NCBI GenBank assembly: GCA_003520455.1 | Contig: DOUV01000054.1 | Coordinates: 1-16,812, forward strand | Length of the DNA stretch: 16,812 bases | Reading direction: 5' to 3' | Origin: Chloroflexota bacterium | Lineage (GTDB): Bacteria > Chloroflexota > Anaerolineae > Ardenticatenales > Ardenticatenaceae | Shown: piece after piece, positions 5,262-12,392 of the stretch | Layout of the letters: every line of letters begins with the position of its first letter | Numbering within the stretch: the first letter of the stretch is position 1 | Notes under the pieces: model-generated | The model's input: the letters and a program-made list of their open reading frames with translations, nothing else | Databases searched by the model: none | What the model was told of the DNA's origin: nothing | Translations under genes and position numbers: made by a program

Positions 5262-6578
5262 TTACGCCTCGGCTGCCGCCCGCAAGTCGCGTACCCGCCG
5301 CGCTTTGAGTTCCCAGCGGGGCAGTATGCCTGGAGCGACCGCTACCACGGTGGTCCGCAACGCAAGACGGTTCTCAAACAAGCGCGCCAACTGGGCCGCG
5401 AGACGCTGGCCGTCGGGGGCGGCACTGGCCATTGGCTCGACCAGGATTGTGAGTTCGTCCATCGCCCCGTCACGTCGGACCTCGATGCAGTACTCGTCGA
5501 TCTCCTGGGCTGTGCGGATGATATTCTCGATCGCCGAGGGGTAGACATTGACTCCGCGGACAACCAACATGTCGTCGATACGGCCGATCACGCCACCGTC
5601 CATCCGGACGAAGGTCCGCCCGCAGGCGCAGGGCTCCCGCACGAGCCGGACGTGGTCGCCCGTGCGGTAGCGAATGATCGGGCTGCCCCAGCGCCCGAGG
5701 TTGGTGATGACCAACTCGCCGTCGTCGTTCTCCGCCGGCTCATCGCCGCGCGGCACGAGAACTTCGGCGATGAATTCGTTCTCATTCACGTGGACTCCGC
5801 ACTGATGGACGCATGTGAAGCCATAGGCGCCGATCTCTGTCGCCCCGGGATGATCGTAGAGCCTGGCGCCCCAGGTCGACTCAATTCGCCGGCGAGTCGC
5901 CGGGATCGAGCCGCCTGGCTCGCCGGCGACGATGACCGCTTTGACGGTCGAATCGCGCAGCCGTTCGGCCTGGCCGGTGGCGCGGGCTACTTCCGCCAAA
6001 TGCAGTGCGTAACTGGGCGTACAACAGACAACTGTCGCGCCCAACTCGAGCAGATTCGTCAGGCGTTGCTCGGAGTTCTGGGCGCCGCCCGAGATGGTCA
6101 GAGCGCCGACCTGGCGCGCCCCCTCCCAGGCTGCCCAAAACCCGATGAACGGCCCGAACGAGAAGGCGAAAAAGACGCGGTCGCTCGAGTCGACGCCGGC
6201 CGCGCGGTAGATCGTCGCCCAGCAGCGGCCCCACCACTGCCAGCTCTCCTCGGTGTCGAGCCAGCGCAGCGGCTTGCCCGTTGTGCCGGAAGTCTGGTGC
6301 AGCCGCGCGTAGCGCTCGACGGGGTAGGTCAAGAACGTGCCGAAGGGCGGATTCGTCTCCTGGTCGGCCACCAGCTCGCCCTTGTACGTAAACGGCAGGT
6401 CGGCGAACTCCTCCCACATGTGCACATCCTCGGCGCCGGTGATGCCGGCCTCGGCGAACTTGCGACGGTAGAAGGCGTTGCCGGCCAGCACCTCAGCCAA
6501 CATTCGGCGGAAGGTCTCAAGCTGATGCTCGCGACAAACGGTGGGTTTGAGGGTTTCAGAGGAGGGGAGAGGACTCAT
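5262..6578 (-). CDS. paaK: Phenylacetate-CoA ligase family protein (PaaK-like, AMP-forming)
   Basis: This 438-residue enzyme has the usual PaaK length and would convert an aromatic carboxylic acid, ATP and CoA into an aryl-CoA thioester in the cytoplasm. Adenylate-forming motifs are in order: the P-loop TSGTTGKP (96-103), GATEIG (245-250), YRTGD (304-308), the hinge region GRIDDMLVVRGVNVYP (332-347) and the C-terminal lysine region LKARRVRD (K425). The segment that shapes the acid pocket, FAFSFGPFIGFWAAWEG (138-152), differs from the YGYGLFTGG-type segment I recall for classical PaaK. Phenylacetate is therefore not assured as substrate; a benzoate or hydroxybenzoate is possible. The ATG at 6578 is preceded by GGAG. 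The gene lies between hcrB and paaA, so its product probably feeds both enzymes. Confidence 0.85.
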   Translation of the reverse strand: MSPLPSSETLKPTVCREHQLETFRRMLAEVLAGNAFYRRKFAEAGITGAEDVHMWEEFADLPFTYKGELVADQETNPPFGTFLTYPVERYARLHQTSGTTGKPLRWLDTEESWQWWGRCWATIYRAAGVDSSDRVFFAFSFGPFIGFWAAWEGARQVGALTISGGAQNSEQRLTNLLELGATVVCCTPSYALHLAEVARATGQAERLRDSTVKAVIVAGEPGGSIPATRRRIESTWGARLYDHPGATEIGAYGFTCVHQCGVHVNENEFIAEVLVPRGDEPAENDDGELVITNLGRWGSPIIRYRTGDHVRLVREPCACGRTFVRMDGGVIGRIDDMLVVRGVNVYPSAIENIIRTAQEIDEYCIEVRRDGAMDELTILVEPMASAAPDGQRLAAQLARLFENRLALRTTVVAVAPGILPRWELKARRVRDLRAAAEA

Positions 6579-6863
6579 TGGCGACTCCTAGCAAACGTGG
6601 CGGTTACTCACGACCCAGGCCCAGTTGCTCGTACAATTCTGGGGGTTTCGGGTCGATCGAACACAAGTTCATGACTCGCTCATCCTCGGCGGCTTCATCG
6701 ACCAAACGATGCCTGCGCGGCCGCTACACACGATAGAAACCAGTGAGTCGATTTCTCTCAAGATCATCGCGCGTGTGTTGCCGTGTTTATCTGAAACCCG
6801 CTTCAGCACGGGTGGGCCGGATTTCCCCAGCGTGTGGGCGAACAAGGGGGAATCCAAATTCGG
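6579..6863. other. 285-nt gap between hcrB and paaK
   Basis: No convincing gene is seen. A 62-codon minus-strand frame (6669-6857) lacks family features and a good ribosome site. On the minus strand a TTGAGA near 6760 with a weak TTCTAT 17 bp on is a poor promoter candidate. The gap is long for an operon, so paaK could have its own start of transcription. Confidence 0.5.
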
Positions 6864-7883
6864 CTACGCCGCGACCTCGTCCGTCCCTGCCGTCTCCAAC
6901 CGTGCCAGCCGACGCAGCGCGCGGGCGACGAAGACGGGGACCATCTTGCTGCGGTAGTAGAGGGTCAGGTCGGTGTTGTCGAGCGGACGAGCGGGCTTGC
7001 GGCAGACGGCGGCGGCGGCCTCGATCACCTCGGGTGTCAGCCGCTGGCCGTTGAGCAGCACCTCGGCAGCGGGAACACGCAGCGGGAAACTCTCGACTGC
7101 GCCGAGCACCACGCGCGCATCACGGACGGTGCCGTCGGGCTCGCGCCGCAGGGCAACCGCGACGCCGAGGATCGGGAAGTCGAAGCTGCCTCGGCGACGC
7201 AGCTTGAGGTAGATATTCTCGGTGCCCTCCACCACCGGCAGGGTGATGGAGGTGATGATCTCGTTGGCCTGCTTACCGGCCAGGTAGTCGATGCCGTCGG
7301 TCCCGTAGATGGCGGCCACCGGCTCGGTGCGCTCACCCGACGGCCCGACGAGGTGTACCTGCGCCCCGAGCGCGACCATCACCGGCGCCGTGTCGCTCGA
7401 GGAGACCGCCCAACAGCGCGGACTGCCAGGTGCGACCCAGCAGACCTCGCCATCCTTCTTCAAGCAGTAGTTGATCGACCGGCGCCAATGCTCCGTCTGA
7501 TCGTAGTATGTACAGCGCGTATCCACACAGAGATTACCGCCGATGGTACCGGCGTTGCGGAGTTGCGGCGTGGAGACCTGGCCGGCCGCGTGGGTCAGCG
7601 CCGGGAAGACGTTGCTCACCTCGGTGTGCTCGCCGACCTGTGTCAGGGTTGCCAGCGCACCGAATTGCCAGGCCCCATCGCCGGTCTGCCGAACACCGTA
7701 CAAATCGCGGAGACCGCGCAGTGCCACCAGGTGCGAGGGCGTCATCTGGCGACGCTTCATCTTCGGGTAGAGATCGGTTCCCCCGGCGACGACCATCGCC
7801 TCGGAGCCATAGTCGGTCAGGAGTTGGACCGCCTCGTCGAGCGAGCGCGGCGCGTGATAGGTGAAGGGTGGGAGTCGTAGCAT
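6864..7883 (-). CDS. hcrB: 4-Hydroxybenzoyl-CoA reductase-like beta subunit (FAD, extra [4Fe-4S])
   Basis: This 339-residue FAD-binding subunit belongs to the molybdenum hydroxylase (xanthine oxidase) family. The FAD site is seen as VVAGGTDLYP (31-40) and GTIGGNLC (112-119). Right after it comes an insertion with four cysteines, C124, C140, C148 and C157, spaced 16, 8 and 9 residues apart. This is the spacing known for the additional [4Fe-4S] cluster of HcrB from Thauera, which lets electrons flow towards the molybdenum site for reductive ring dehydroxylation. Ordinary xanthine or CO dehydrogenase medium subunits lack it. The ATG at 7883 follows GAGGAG at 5 nt. The gene lies 100 nt after hcrA, with heptad repeats in the gap. 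The assignment to this subfamily is strong; the precise substrate is inferred. Confidence 0.88.
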   Translation of the reverse strand: MLRLPPFTYHAPRSLDEAVQLLTDYGSEAMVVAGGTDLYPKMKRRQMTPSHLVALRGLRDLYGVRQTGDGAWQFGALATLTQVGEHTEVSNVFPALTHAAGQVSTPQLRNAGTIGGNLCVDTRCTYYDQTEHWRRSINYCLKKDGEVCWVAPGSPRCWAVSSSDTAPVMVALGAQVHLVGPSGERTEPVAAIYGTDGIDYLAGKQANEIITSITLPVVEGTENIYLKLRRRGSFDFPILGVAVALRREPDGTVRDARVVLGAVESFPLRVPAAEVLLNGQRLTPEVIEAAAAVCRKPARPLDNTDLTLYYRSKMVPVFVARALRRLARLETAGTDEVAA

Positions 7884-7906
7884 GATGGCTCCTCAATCTG
7901 CTTTCA

Positions 7907-7934
7907 GGTTGAAGGTTGAAAGTTGACGGTTGGG
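7907..7934 (+). repeat. Four degenerate heptad repeats in the hcrA-hcrB gap
   Basis: GGTTGAA, GGTTGAA, AGTTGAC and GGTTGGG follow each other without a break, and GCTTTCA just before may be a fifth decayed unit. They fill most of the noncoding space between hcrA and hcrB. Confidence 0.65.
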
Positions 7935-7983
7935 CATGGCATCGACGTGGGTGCCACGATGCCTGGTTCGTAACCGGCAGGCT

Positions 7984-10425
7984 TCAACTTGCAACGGCCT
8001 GCAACTCCGGCCGGCGCTCCAACGTCGGCGGCTCCACAAAGATCGGCTCGCCGTAGTCGAAGTCGAGCGGGAAGGTGGGGCCGACGCGCGGCTCCTTGCC
8101 CTTGGCCTTGAGTTCCAGTCCCTTCAGAATCTTGTCGGGCGTGATCGGCGTCTCATCCACCCGCACACCGACCGCGTCATAGATCGCGTTGGCCAGCGCC
8201 GGAAGGATCGGGAGGAGCGGGCCCTGCCCGGCTTCTTTGGCGCCGTATGGCCCATTCGGGTCGTCGGTCTCAACGATGAAGCTCTCGATCTCGGGCGTCT
8301 CCAGGAAGGTCAGGCTCTTGTAGTCGAGCATTGAGGGGATCTTGTGGAGGCCGCGCCGAAAAGTCTGCTCCTCCATCAGTGCCTCGCTCAGGCCCATATA
8401 GATCGATCCCTCGATCTGGCCCTCGACCAGGAGTGGGTTGAGCGGGCGGCCGACATCGTGGGCGATCCAGATGCGGGGGATGGTGATCCAGCCCGTCTCT
8501 GGATCCACCTCGACCTCGCAGACGCAGGCAGAGTAGGAATAGCTCGGGCTCGGGCCGACGCCGCTGCCCTTGTAGCGGCCGGGCGTTTTGGGGGGCGTAT
8601 AACTTCCCACCGTGGCCAGGGTCCCAAACCTGGACTCGGCCAGCTGGGTCACCTTGGCAAAGGGCAGGCCGACATCAGGATCCTCGGCGAGGAAGACACG
8701 GCCACTGGCGGCCGCCAACGCCTCGGGGCTTGTGCCCAACTCTTCGGCGGCAACTTCAAAGAGCTGCTCGCGCAATTGGCGCGCCGCCTCGATGGCGGCA
8801 TTCCCCGACATGACAGTGACGCGGCTAGAGTAGCTCCCCAGATCGACCGGCGTCAGGTCGGTGTCGGCGGTGACGGTGGCGACCTCCCTCGGGCTGAGGC
8901 CCAATTCCTCGGCGACGATGTAGGCCAGCACCGAAGTGCTGCCCTGGCCGATGTCGGTCGAGCCGCAGAAGACAGTCACACCCCCGCCGCGGTCGATCTT
9001 GACCATCACACCGCTGTGGGGCATGTCGTTCCAGTAGATTGGGAGATTGGCCCCGGAGATGTAGCTGGAGCAGGCCAGGCCCACGCCTTTGCCGTAGGGC
9101 AGCTTGCGGAACTTCTCGCTCCAACCCGCGGCGGCCGTGACCTTGTCGATGCACTCGTCGAGGCCGATGGTCGTGATGCGGAGCTGGTTGGCCGTCAGGC
9201 TGAAGGGCTCGCACATCTGCCGCTTGCGCCACGCAACCGGGTTCCAGCCCATGTCTTCGCATATCTTGTCGAGGTGGATTTCCAGGCCGAAGCGAGGCTG
9301 GGGTGTGCCATGGCCGCGCTTGGGCCCACAGGGAGGCTTGTTGGTGAAGGTGCGTAGCCCCTCAAACTTGTACCGCGGGATTTTGTAGGTCACGGTCTGG
9401 AGGGCGCCGGTGTAGTACGTGCTGGCCACCCCGTAGGAGCCGTAGGCACCGCCGTCGAGCATCGTCTTGAAGTGCATCGCGGTAATCTCGCCGCTCTTCT
9501 TGACGCCGGTTTTGACCCACATCAGCACAGGGTGGCGGCCCCGGTGAGTGTAGAAGACCTCCTCGCGGGTCAGCGTGATTTTGACGGGGCGACCGGTGAT
9601 CAGGGCGAGCCTGGCCGCACAGATCTCGTGCGAGAATGGGTCGGTCTTGCCGCCGAAGCCGCCGCCCGGCGCCAGCGCGACCACACGAATCTGGCTGGGC
9701 GGCAACTCCAGCACTTTGGCGAGGGCACGGTGAACGTAGTGGGGGGTTTGGGTGGAGCTGTAGAGCGTAACTTTGCCGTCGGGCGAGGGGACGCCGACAG
9801 CACTGTGCTGCTCCAGTGCCAGGTGATTGTTGCCCTGGTAGAAGAAGACATCCTCGCGGACATAATCAGCCTCGGCAAAGCCCTCATCCACATCGCCGAA
9901 CTGCAACGAAATCAGCTTGTGGATATTGGGGCCATCACCGTAGTCCTGGATCCGTACCTCGGTCTCGCCCAGCGCCTCCTCAATCGACATAACCGGCGTG
10001 AGGGGCTCGTATTCAACCCGGATCAGGTCGAGCGCGCGCTCGGCCGTCTCCTCGTCGACCGCTGCCACTGCGGCCACCGGCTCACCCACGTAGCGTACCC
10101 TGTCCTGTGCCAGCGGAGTCTCATCCTGGCTAACCGGTAGGATCCCGAATTTGACCGGGAGATCCTTCCCGGTCAGCACCGCGCGGACCCCAGGCAGTGC
10201 CTCGGCAGCGCTCGTGTCAACGTGCACGATCCGGGCGTGGGGCTGGGTGCTACCCAGTAATCTCCCGTGGAGCATGCGCGGGAGATTGAGGTCATCGGTG
10301 TAGGACCTCCGGCCGATCACCTTCTCCATCGCGTCCACCTTCATCAGCGGGCGGCCGATGACACTCGTGTTGCGAATCGCGTGCGTGCCGAGGTTCGTGC
10401 GGTTTTTGGTCTCATTTTGGGCCAT
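7984..10425 (-). CDS. hcrA: 4-Hydroxybenzoyl-CoA reductase-like alpha subunit (molybdopterin)
   Basis: This 813-residue large subunit binds the molybdopterin cofactor and the substrate. It has the N-terminal a/b-hammerhead domain (about residues 20-140, RSYTDDLNLPRMLHGRLL) followed by the cofactor-binding domains. These carry SSTQTPHYVHRALAKVL, the glycine-rich GGGFGGKTDPFSHE, PPCGPKRGHGTPQPRFG and GSTDIGQGS. The catalytic-glutamate segment GAKEAGQGP has its Glu near residue 731. The CGPKRGHGTPQPRF stretch agrees with HcrA-type enzymes as I remember them. The ATG at 10425 is chosen because GAGGCGGAG lies just upstream; an in-frame ATG at 10494 adds 23 residues with a poor ribosome site. It is the second structural gene, between hcrC and hcrB. 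Reductive dehydroxylation of 4-hydroxybenzoyl-CoA to benzoyl-CoA is the best-known reaction of this subfamily, but hydroxylation of another aryl-CoA is possible. Confidence 0.87.
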   Translation of the reverse strand: MAQNETKNRTNLGTHAIRNTSVIGRPLMKVDAMEKVIGRRSYTDDLNLPRMLHGRLLGSTQPHARIVHVDTSAAEALPGVRAVLTGKDLPVKFGILPVSQDETPLAQDRVRYVGEPVAAVAAVDEETAERALDLIRVEYEPLTPVMSIEEALGETEVRIQDYGDGPNIHKLISLQFGDVDEGFAEADYVREDVFFYQGNNHLALEQHSAVGVPSPDGKVTLYSSTQTPHYVHRALAKVLELPPSQIRVVALAPGGGFGGKTDPFSHEICAARLALITGRPVKITLTREEVFYTHRGRHPVLMWVKTGVKKSGEITAMHFKTMLDGGAYGSYGVASTYYTGALQTVTYKIPRYKFEGLRTFTNKPPCGPKRGHGTPQPRFGLEIHLDKICEDMGWNPVAWRKRQMCEPFSLTANQLRITTIGLDECIDKVTAAAGWSEKFRKLPYGKGVGLACSSYISGANLPIYWNDMPHSGVMVKIDRGGGVTVFCGSTDIGQGSTSVLAYIVAEELGLSPREVATVTADTDLTPVDLGSYSSRVTVMSGNAAIEAARQLREQLFEVAAEELGTSPEALAAASGRVFLAEDPDVGLPFAKVTQLAESRFGTLATVGSYTPPKTPGRYKGSGVGPSPSYSYSACVCEVEVDPETGWITIPRIWIAHDVGRPLNPLLVEGQIEGSIYMGLSEALMEEQTFRRGLHKIPSMLDYKSLTFLETPEIESFIVETDDPNGPYGAKEAGQGPLLPILPALANAIYDAVGVRVDETPITPDKILKGLELKAKGKEPRVGPTFPLDFDYGEPIFVEPPTLERRPELQAVAS

Positions 10426-10703
10426 TGGGTTGCTCCGCCTCAAAGGTCTGTGGGTTCTCGTCTGTTGCCCGTCGCAGCCGAATTTCGGCGGCATGCGTTC
10501 GAGCGTCCAACGGACCGAACCACTCGTGTCGTTCTGGCAGTAATCGCCCTGGCCAGTCTCACCTTGCTCGCAGAAGCGTCCGTTTCAGCGGATCTGTGAC
10601 CGGCACACGAAGCTGCTGTCCATGACATGAAGCACGAGGGAAAAGCTGGTCATCGGTGGTCAAGGGAGACCGGCAGTGTCCTGCTCGTTGTTTCGCCCTC
10701 CGC
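10426..10703. other. 278-nt gap between hcrC and hcrA
   Basis: No gene, hairpin with a T tract or good promoter was found. A TTGACC on the minus strand has no fitting -10 box. It is the largest gap inside the hcr group, where four-base overlaps or short gaps would be usual. Confidence 0.45.
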
Positions 10704-11273
10704 TTACCGTTGGATCACCGGGATCGAGTCAGCCGCCAGCACGGTACCATCCCGCTCGTCGCTGTCCAGATAGCGGCCGATGTCTTCCACCAGGGCATTG
10801 AGGTCGCCGCTACGCCGGGCGCCGGCCAATTGGACAGCATCTACGATTTTGCTGTAACCGGTGCAGCGGCAGAGATTGCCGGACAGGGCTTCTCGTACCT
10901 CCTCGCGGCTGGGAAGCGGGGTAATGGCTAGCAAGGCCGTTGCGCTCAACAGCATCGCCGGTGTGCAGTAGCCGCACTGGGCTGCGCCCAACTCGGCGAA
11001 GGCCATCTGCAACTCGCTGAGTTCATTCCCAACGGCGAGCCCTTCAACTGTGGTGATGTCGCGTCCCTGGACCTCCACCGGGAGCGTCAGACAGGACAGG
11101 ATCGGCTCACCATCCACCAGAACCGTGCAGGTACCGCACTCGCCCAGTTCACAGCCGTGCTTAGTGCCGGTCAGGTTCAGCTCCTCGCGCAGCAGTTCCA
11201 GCAGCGTCTTGTGAACCGGAACGTACAGGTCGAAGTTTTCGCCATTGACGCGGAGATGAACGAGTTCTTTCAT
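10704..11273 (-). CDS. hcrC: 4-Hydroxybenzoyl-CoA reductase-like gamma subunit (two [2Fe-2S])
   Basis: This 189-residue small subunit of a molybdenum hydroxylase-type enzyme carries two [2Fe-2S] clusters that link FAD and molybdopterin sites. The plant-ferredoxin-like cluster uses C41, C46, C49 and C61 (GCELGECGTC...SC). The second, helical-domain cluster uses C100, C103, C135 and C137 (CGYC...CRCTGY). The protein is about 28 residues longer than the roughly 160-residue HcrC, with an acidic C-terminal tail after LAGARR that matches no motif I know. The ATG at 11273 follows GGAGG. It is the first structural gene after iclR (104-nt gap, no clear promoter), so iclR and hcrC are probably on one transcript. 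The family call is certain; the HcrC label depends on its partners. Confidence 0.88.
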   Translation of the reverse strand: MKELVHLRVNGENFDLYVPVHKTLLELLREELNLTGTKHGCELGECGTCTVLVDGEPILSCLTLPVEVQGRDITTVEGLAVGNELSELQMAFAELGAAQCGYCTPAMLLSATALLAITPLPSREEVREALSGNLCRCTGYSKIVDAVQLAGARRSGDLNALVEDIGRYLDSDERDGTVLAADSIPVIQR

Positions 11274-11377
11274 CCAAGACCTCCGGAAGAGTCCCTTTCA
11301 GGTATCCAACGATGAATGACCACCGCTGGTGCTTCTCCTCCCGCCCGCCTCGGGATCCAAGCTGTCGCGCCGCGGGT

Positions 11378-12187
11378 TCAGGCGCTGTTCTGCCCGTTCC
11401 AGGCAGGATACGCCCGCGCGCCCAACTGCTCCGAGATACGCCGGGCAGTCGCCGGCACCAGGCGCGTCAACATGCGCATGCGCTCGGGTGTGAGACGCGA
11501 ACTGAAGCCGACGGCGTAGAGCACGGCTACAACCAGGCCACCGCGACCCACCACCGGCGCCGCAACCGCACGGACACCTTCGAGATACTCCTCGTCGTCC
11601 ACGGCGTAGCCGGCTCGCCGGACCTCTTCCAGACTCTCTATATAAGCTTCTGGATCCGTGAGCGTCCGGGAGGTAAAGGCTCGCAACGGTTTGCGCTCCA
11701 GCAGCCCCGCCAACTCGGTCCGTGGCATCGCCGCGTGGAAAATCTTGCCGGGCGCGCCCGCGCTGTGGTGCAGCCGCCGCCCGACGGAGGCGGTGATCTT
11801 CATGTCTAGCTCTGGTTCCGCGACGTCTACAATGAGAATATGATCGTCGAGTGTCGGTGTGCCGAGGATGACTGTCTCCTCAACCTGCGCGCAAAGGTCG
11901 CGCACGTGTGGGCGAGCCACGTCACTGAGGTTGAGTCGGGCGCCGACCATGTTCCCGAGGTGAAAGAGGGAGGAACCGAGACGATACTTCTTGGTGGTAT
12001 CGTCACGCTCGAGGAACCCGTAATGGGCCAGGGTGTTGAGGATATCGTAGACGGTACTCTTGTTGAGGTCGAGTCGCCGGCTGACGTCAGAGACCCCAAG
12101 CATCTCCTCACCACTCTCAAAGATGTTGAGGATTTGAATCGCACGGTCTACCGCCGGGACCAAAGTGGGGGCGCGCTCTGCATCCAC
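11378..12187 (-). CDS. IclR-family transcriptional regulator
   Basis: This 269-residue regulator has the two IclR domains. An N-terminal winged helix-turn-helix spans about residues 10-75 (AVDRAIQILNIF..., recognition region LDLNKSTVYDILNTLAHYGFLE). A C-terminal effector-binding domain spans about 85-255 (GAPGKIFHAAM, AVDDEEYLEGVRAVAAPV). IclR proteins often control aromatic catabolism and sense a pathway acid. The start is GTG at 12187 with GGGAG 5-6 nt upstream. A strong promoter (12251-12279) and a palindrome over its early transcribed region (12230-12242) suggest autoregulation. It heads the minus-strand catabolic run and is divergent from the exporter gene, so it may control both. The ligand is unknown. 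Confidence 0.92.
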   Translation of the reverse strand: MDAERAPTLVPAVDRAIQILNIFESGEEMLGVSDVSRRLDLNKSTVYDILNTLAHYGFLERDDTTKKYRLGSSLFHLGNMVGARLNLSDVARPHVRDLCAQVEETVILGTPTLDDHILIVDVAEPELDMKITASVGRRLHHSAGAPGKIFHAAMPRTELAGLLERKPLRAFTSRTLTDPEAYIESLEEVRRAGYAVDDEEYLEGVRAVAAPVVGRGGLVVAVLYAVGFSSRLTPERMRMLTRLVPATARRISEQLGARAYPAWNGQNSA

Positions 12188-12229
12188 GGGTACTCCCGCC
12201 TCGTCTCGTGTCGCTCGTGTTCGCAGATT

Positions 12230-12242
12230 CGAACGGCGTTCG
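12230..12242. promoter_or_regulatory. Candidate IclR operator palindrome
   Basis: CGAAC-GGC-GTTCG is a perfect 5-bp-arm palindrome just downstream of the iclR -10 box. The heptamer CGAACGG recurs at 12313-12319 inside the spacer of the divergent exporter promoter, so one regulator could sit on both promoters. Confidence 0.45.
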
Positions 12243-12250
12243 TTATATCT

Positions 12251-12279
12251 ATTGTAGCGGAGGCTGTTCGTGCTGTCAA
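12251..12279 (-). promoter_or_regulatory. iclR / catabolic-run promoter
   Basis: On the minus strand, TTGACA (12279-12274), a 17-bp spacer and TACAAT (12256-12251) form a near-consensus sigma-70-type promoter. Transcription would start near 12244, about 57 nt before the GTG of iclR. Confidence 0.75.
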
Positions 12280-12304
12280 TCTTTTCGCCATAGAAAACAT
12301 AGTG

Positions 12305-12334
12305 TTGACACCCGAACGGACCGCGTGGTATAGT
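12305..12334 (+). promoter_or_regulatory. Exporter-gene promoter
   Basis: TTGACA (12305-12310), an 18-bp spacer and TATAGT (12329-12334) form a near-consensus promoter. Its -35 box is back to back with that of iclR (25 bp between them). The start site would be near 12341, about 50 nt before the GTG at 12393. Confidence 0.75.
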
Positions 12335-12392
12335 GGCGACCAGCCGATGAGAAACAATCGCCCCAGCGCTTTATGCCGATGAAGGTCACCCG

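Noticed and set aside
5247..6674. Long open frame on the plus strand opposite paaK
   Set aside because: It is antisense to a complete, motif-rich ligase gene, its translation is Arg/Gly/Pro/Ala-rich without family features, and such frames are common opposite GC-rich genes.
6669..6857. 62-codon minus-strand frame in the hcrB-paaK gap
   Set aside because: No ribosome site, no homology that I recognise and no coupling to neighbours.
6834..9357. Long plus-strand frames opposite hcrB (6834-7880) and hcrA (8344-9357)
   Set aside because: Both lie wholly antisense to genes with clear cofactor motifs; their translations are low-complexity and have no ribosome sites.
6864..11273. Xanthine dehydrogenase or aerobic CO dehydrogenase as identity of the molybdenum enzyme
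   Set aside because: The four-cysteine insertion in the FAD subunit and the CGPKRGHGTPQPRF segment in the large subunit favour the 4-hydroxybenzoyl-CoA reductase subfamily.
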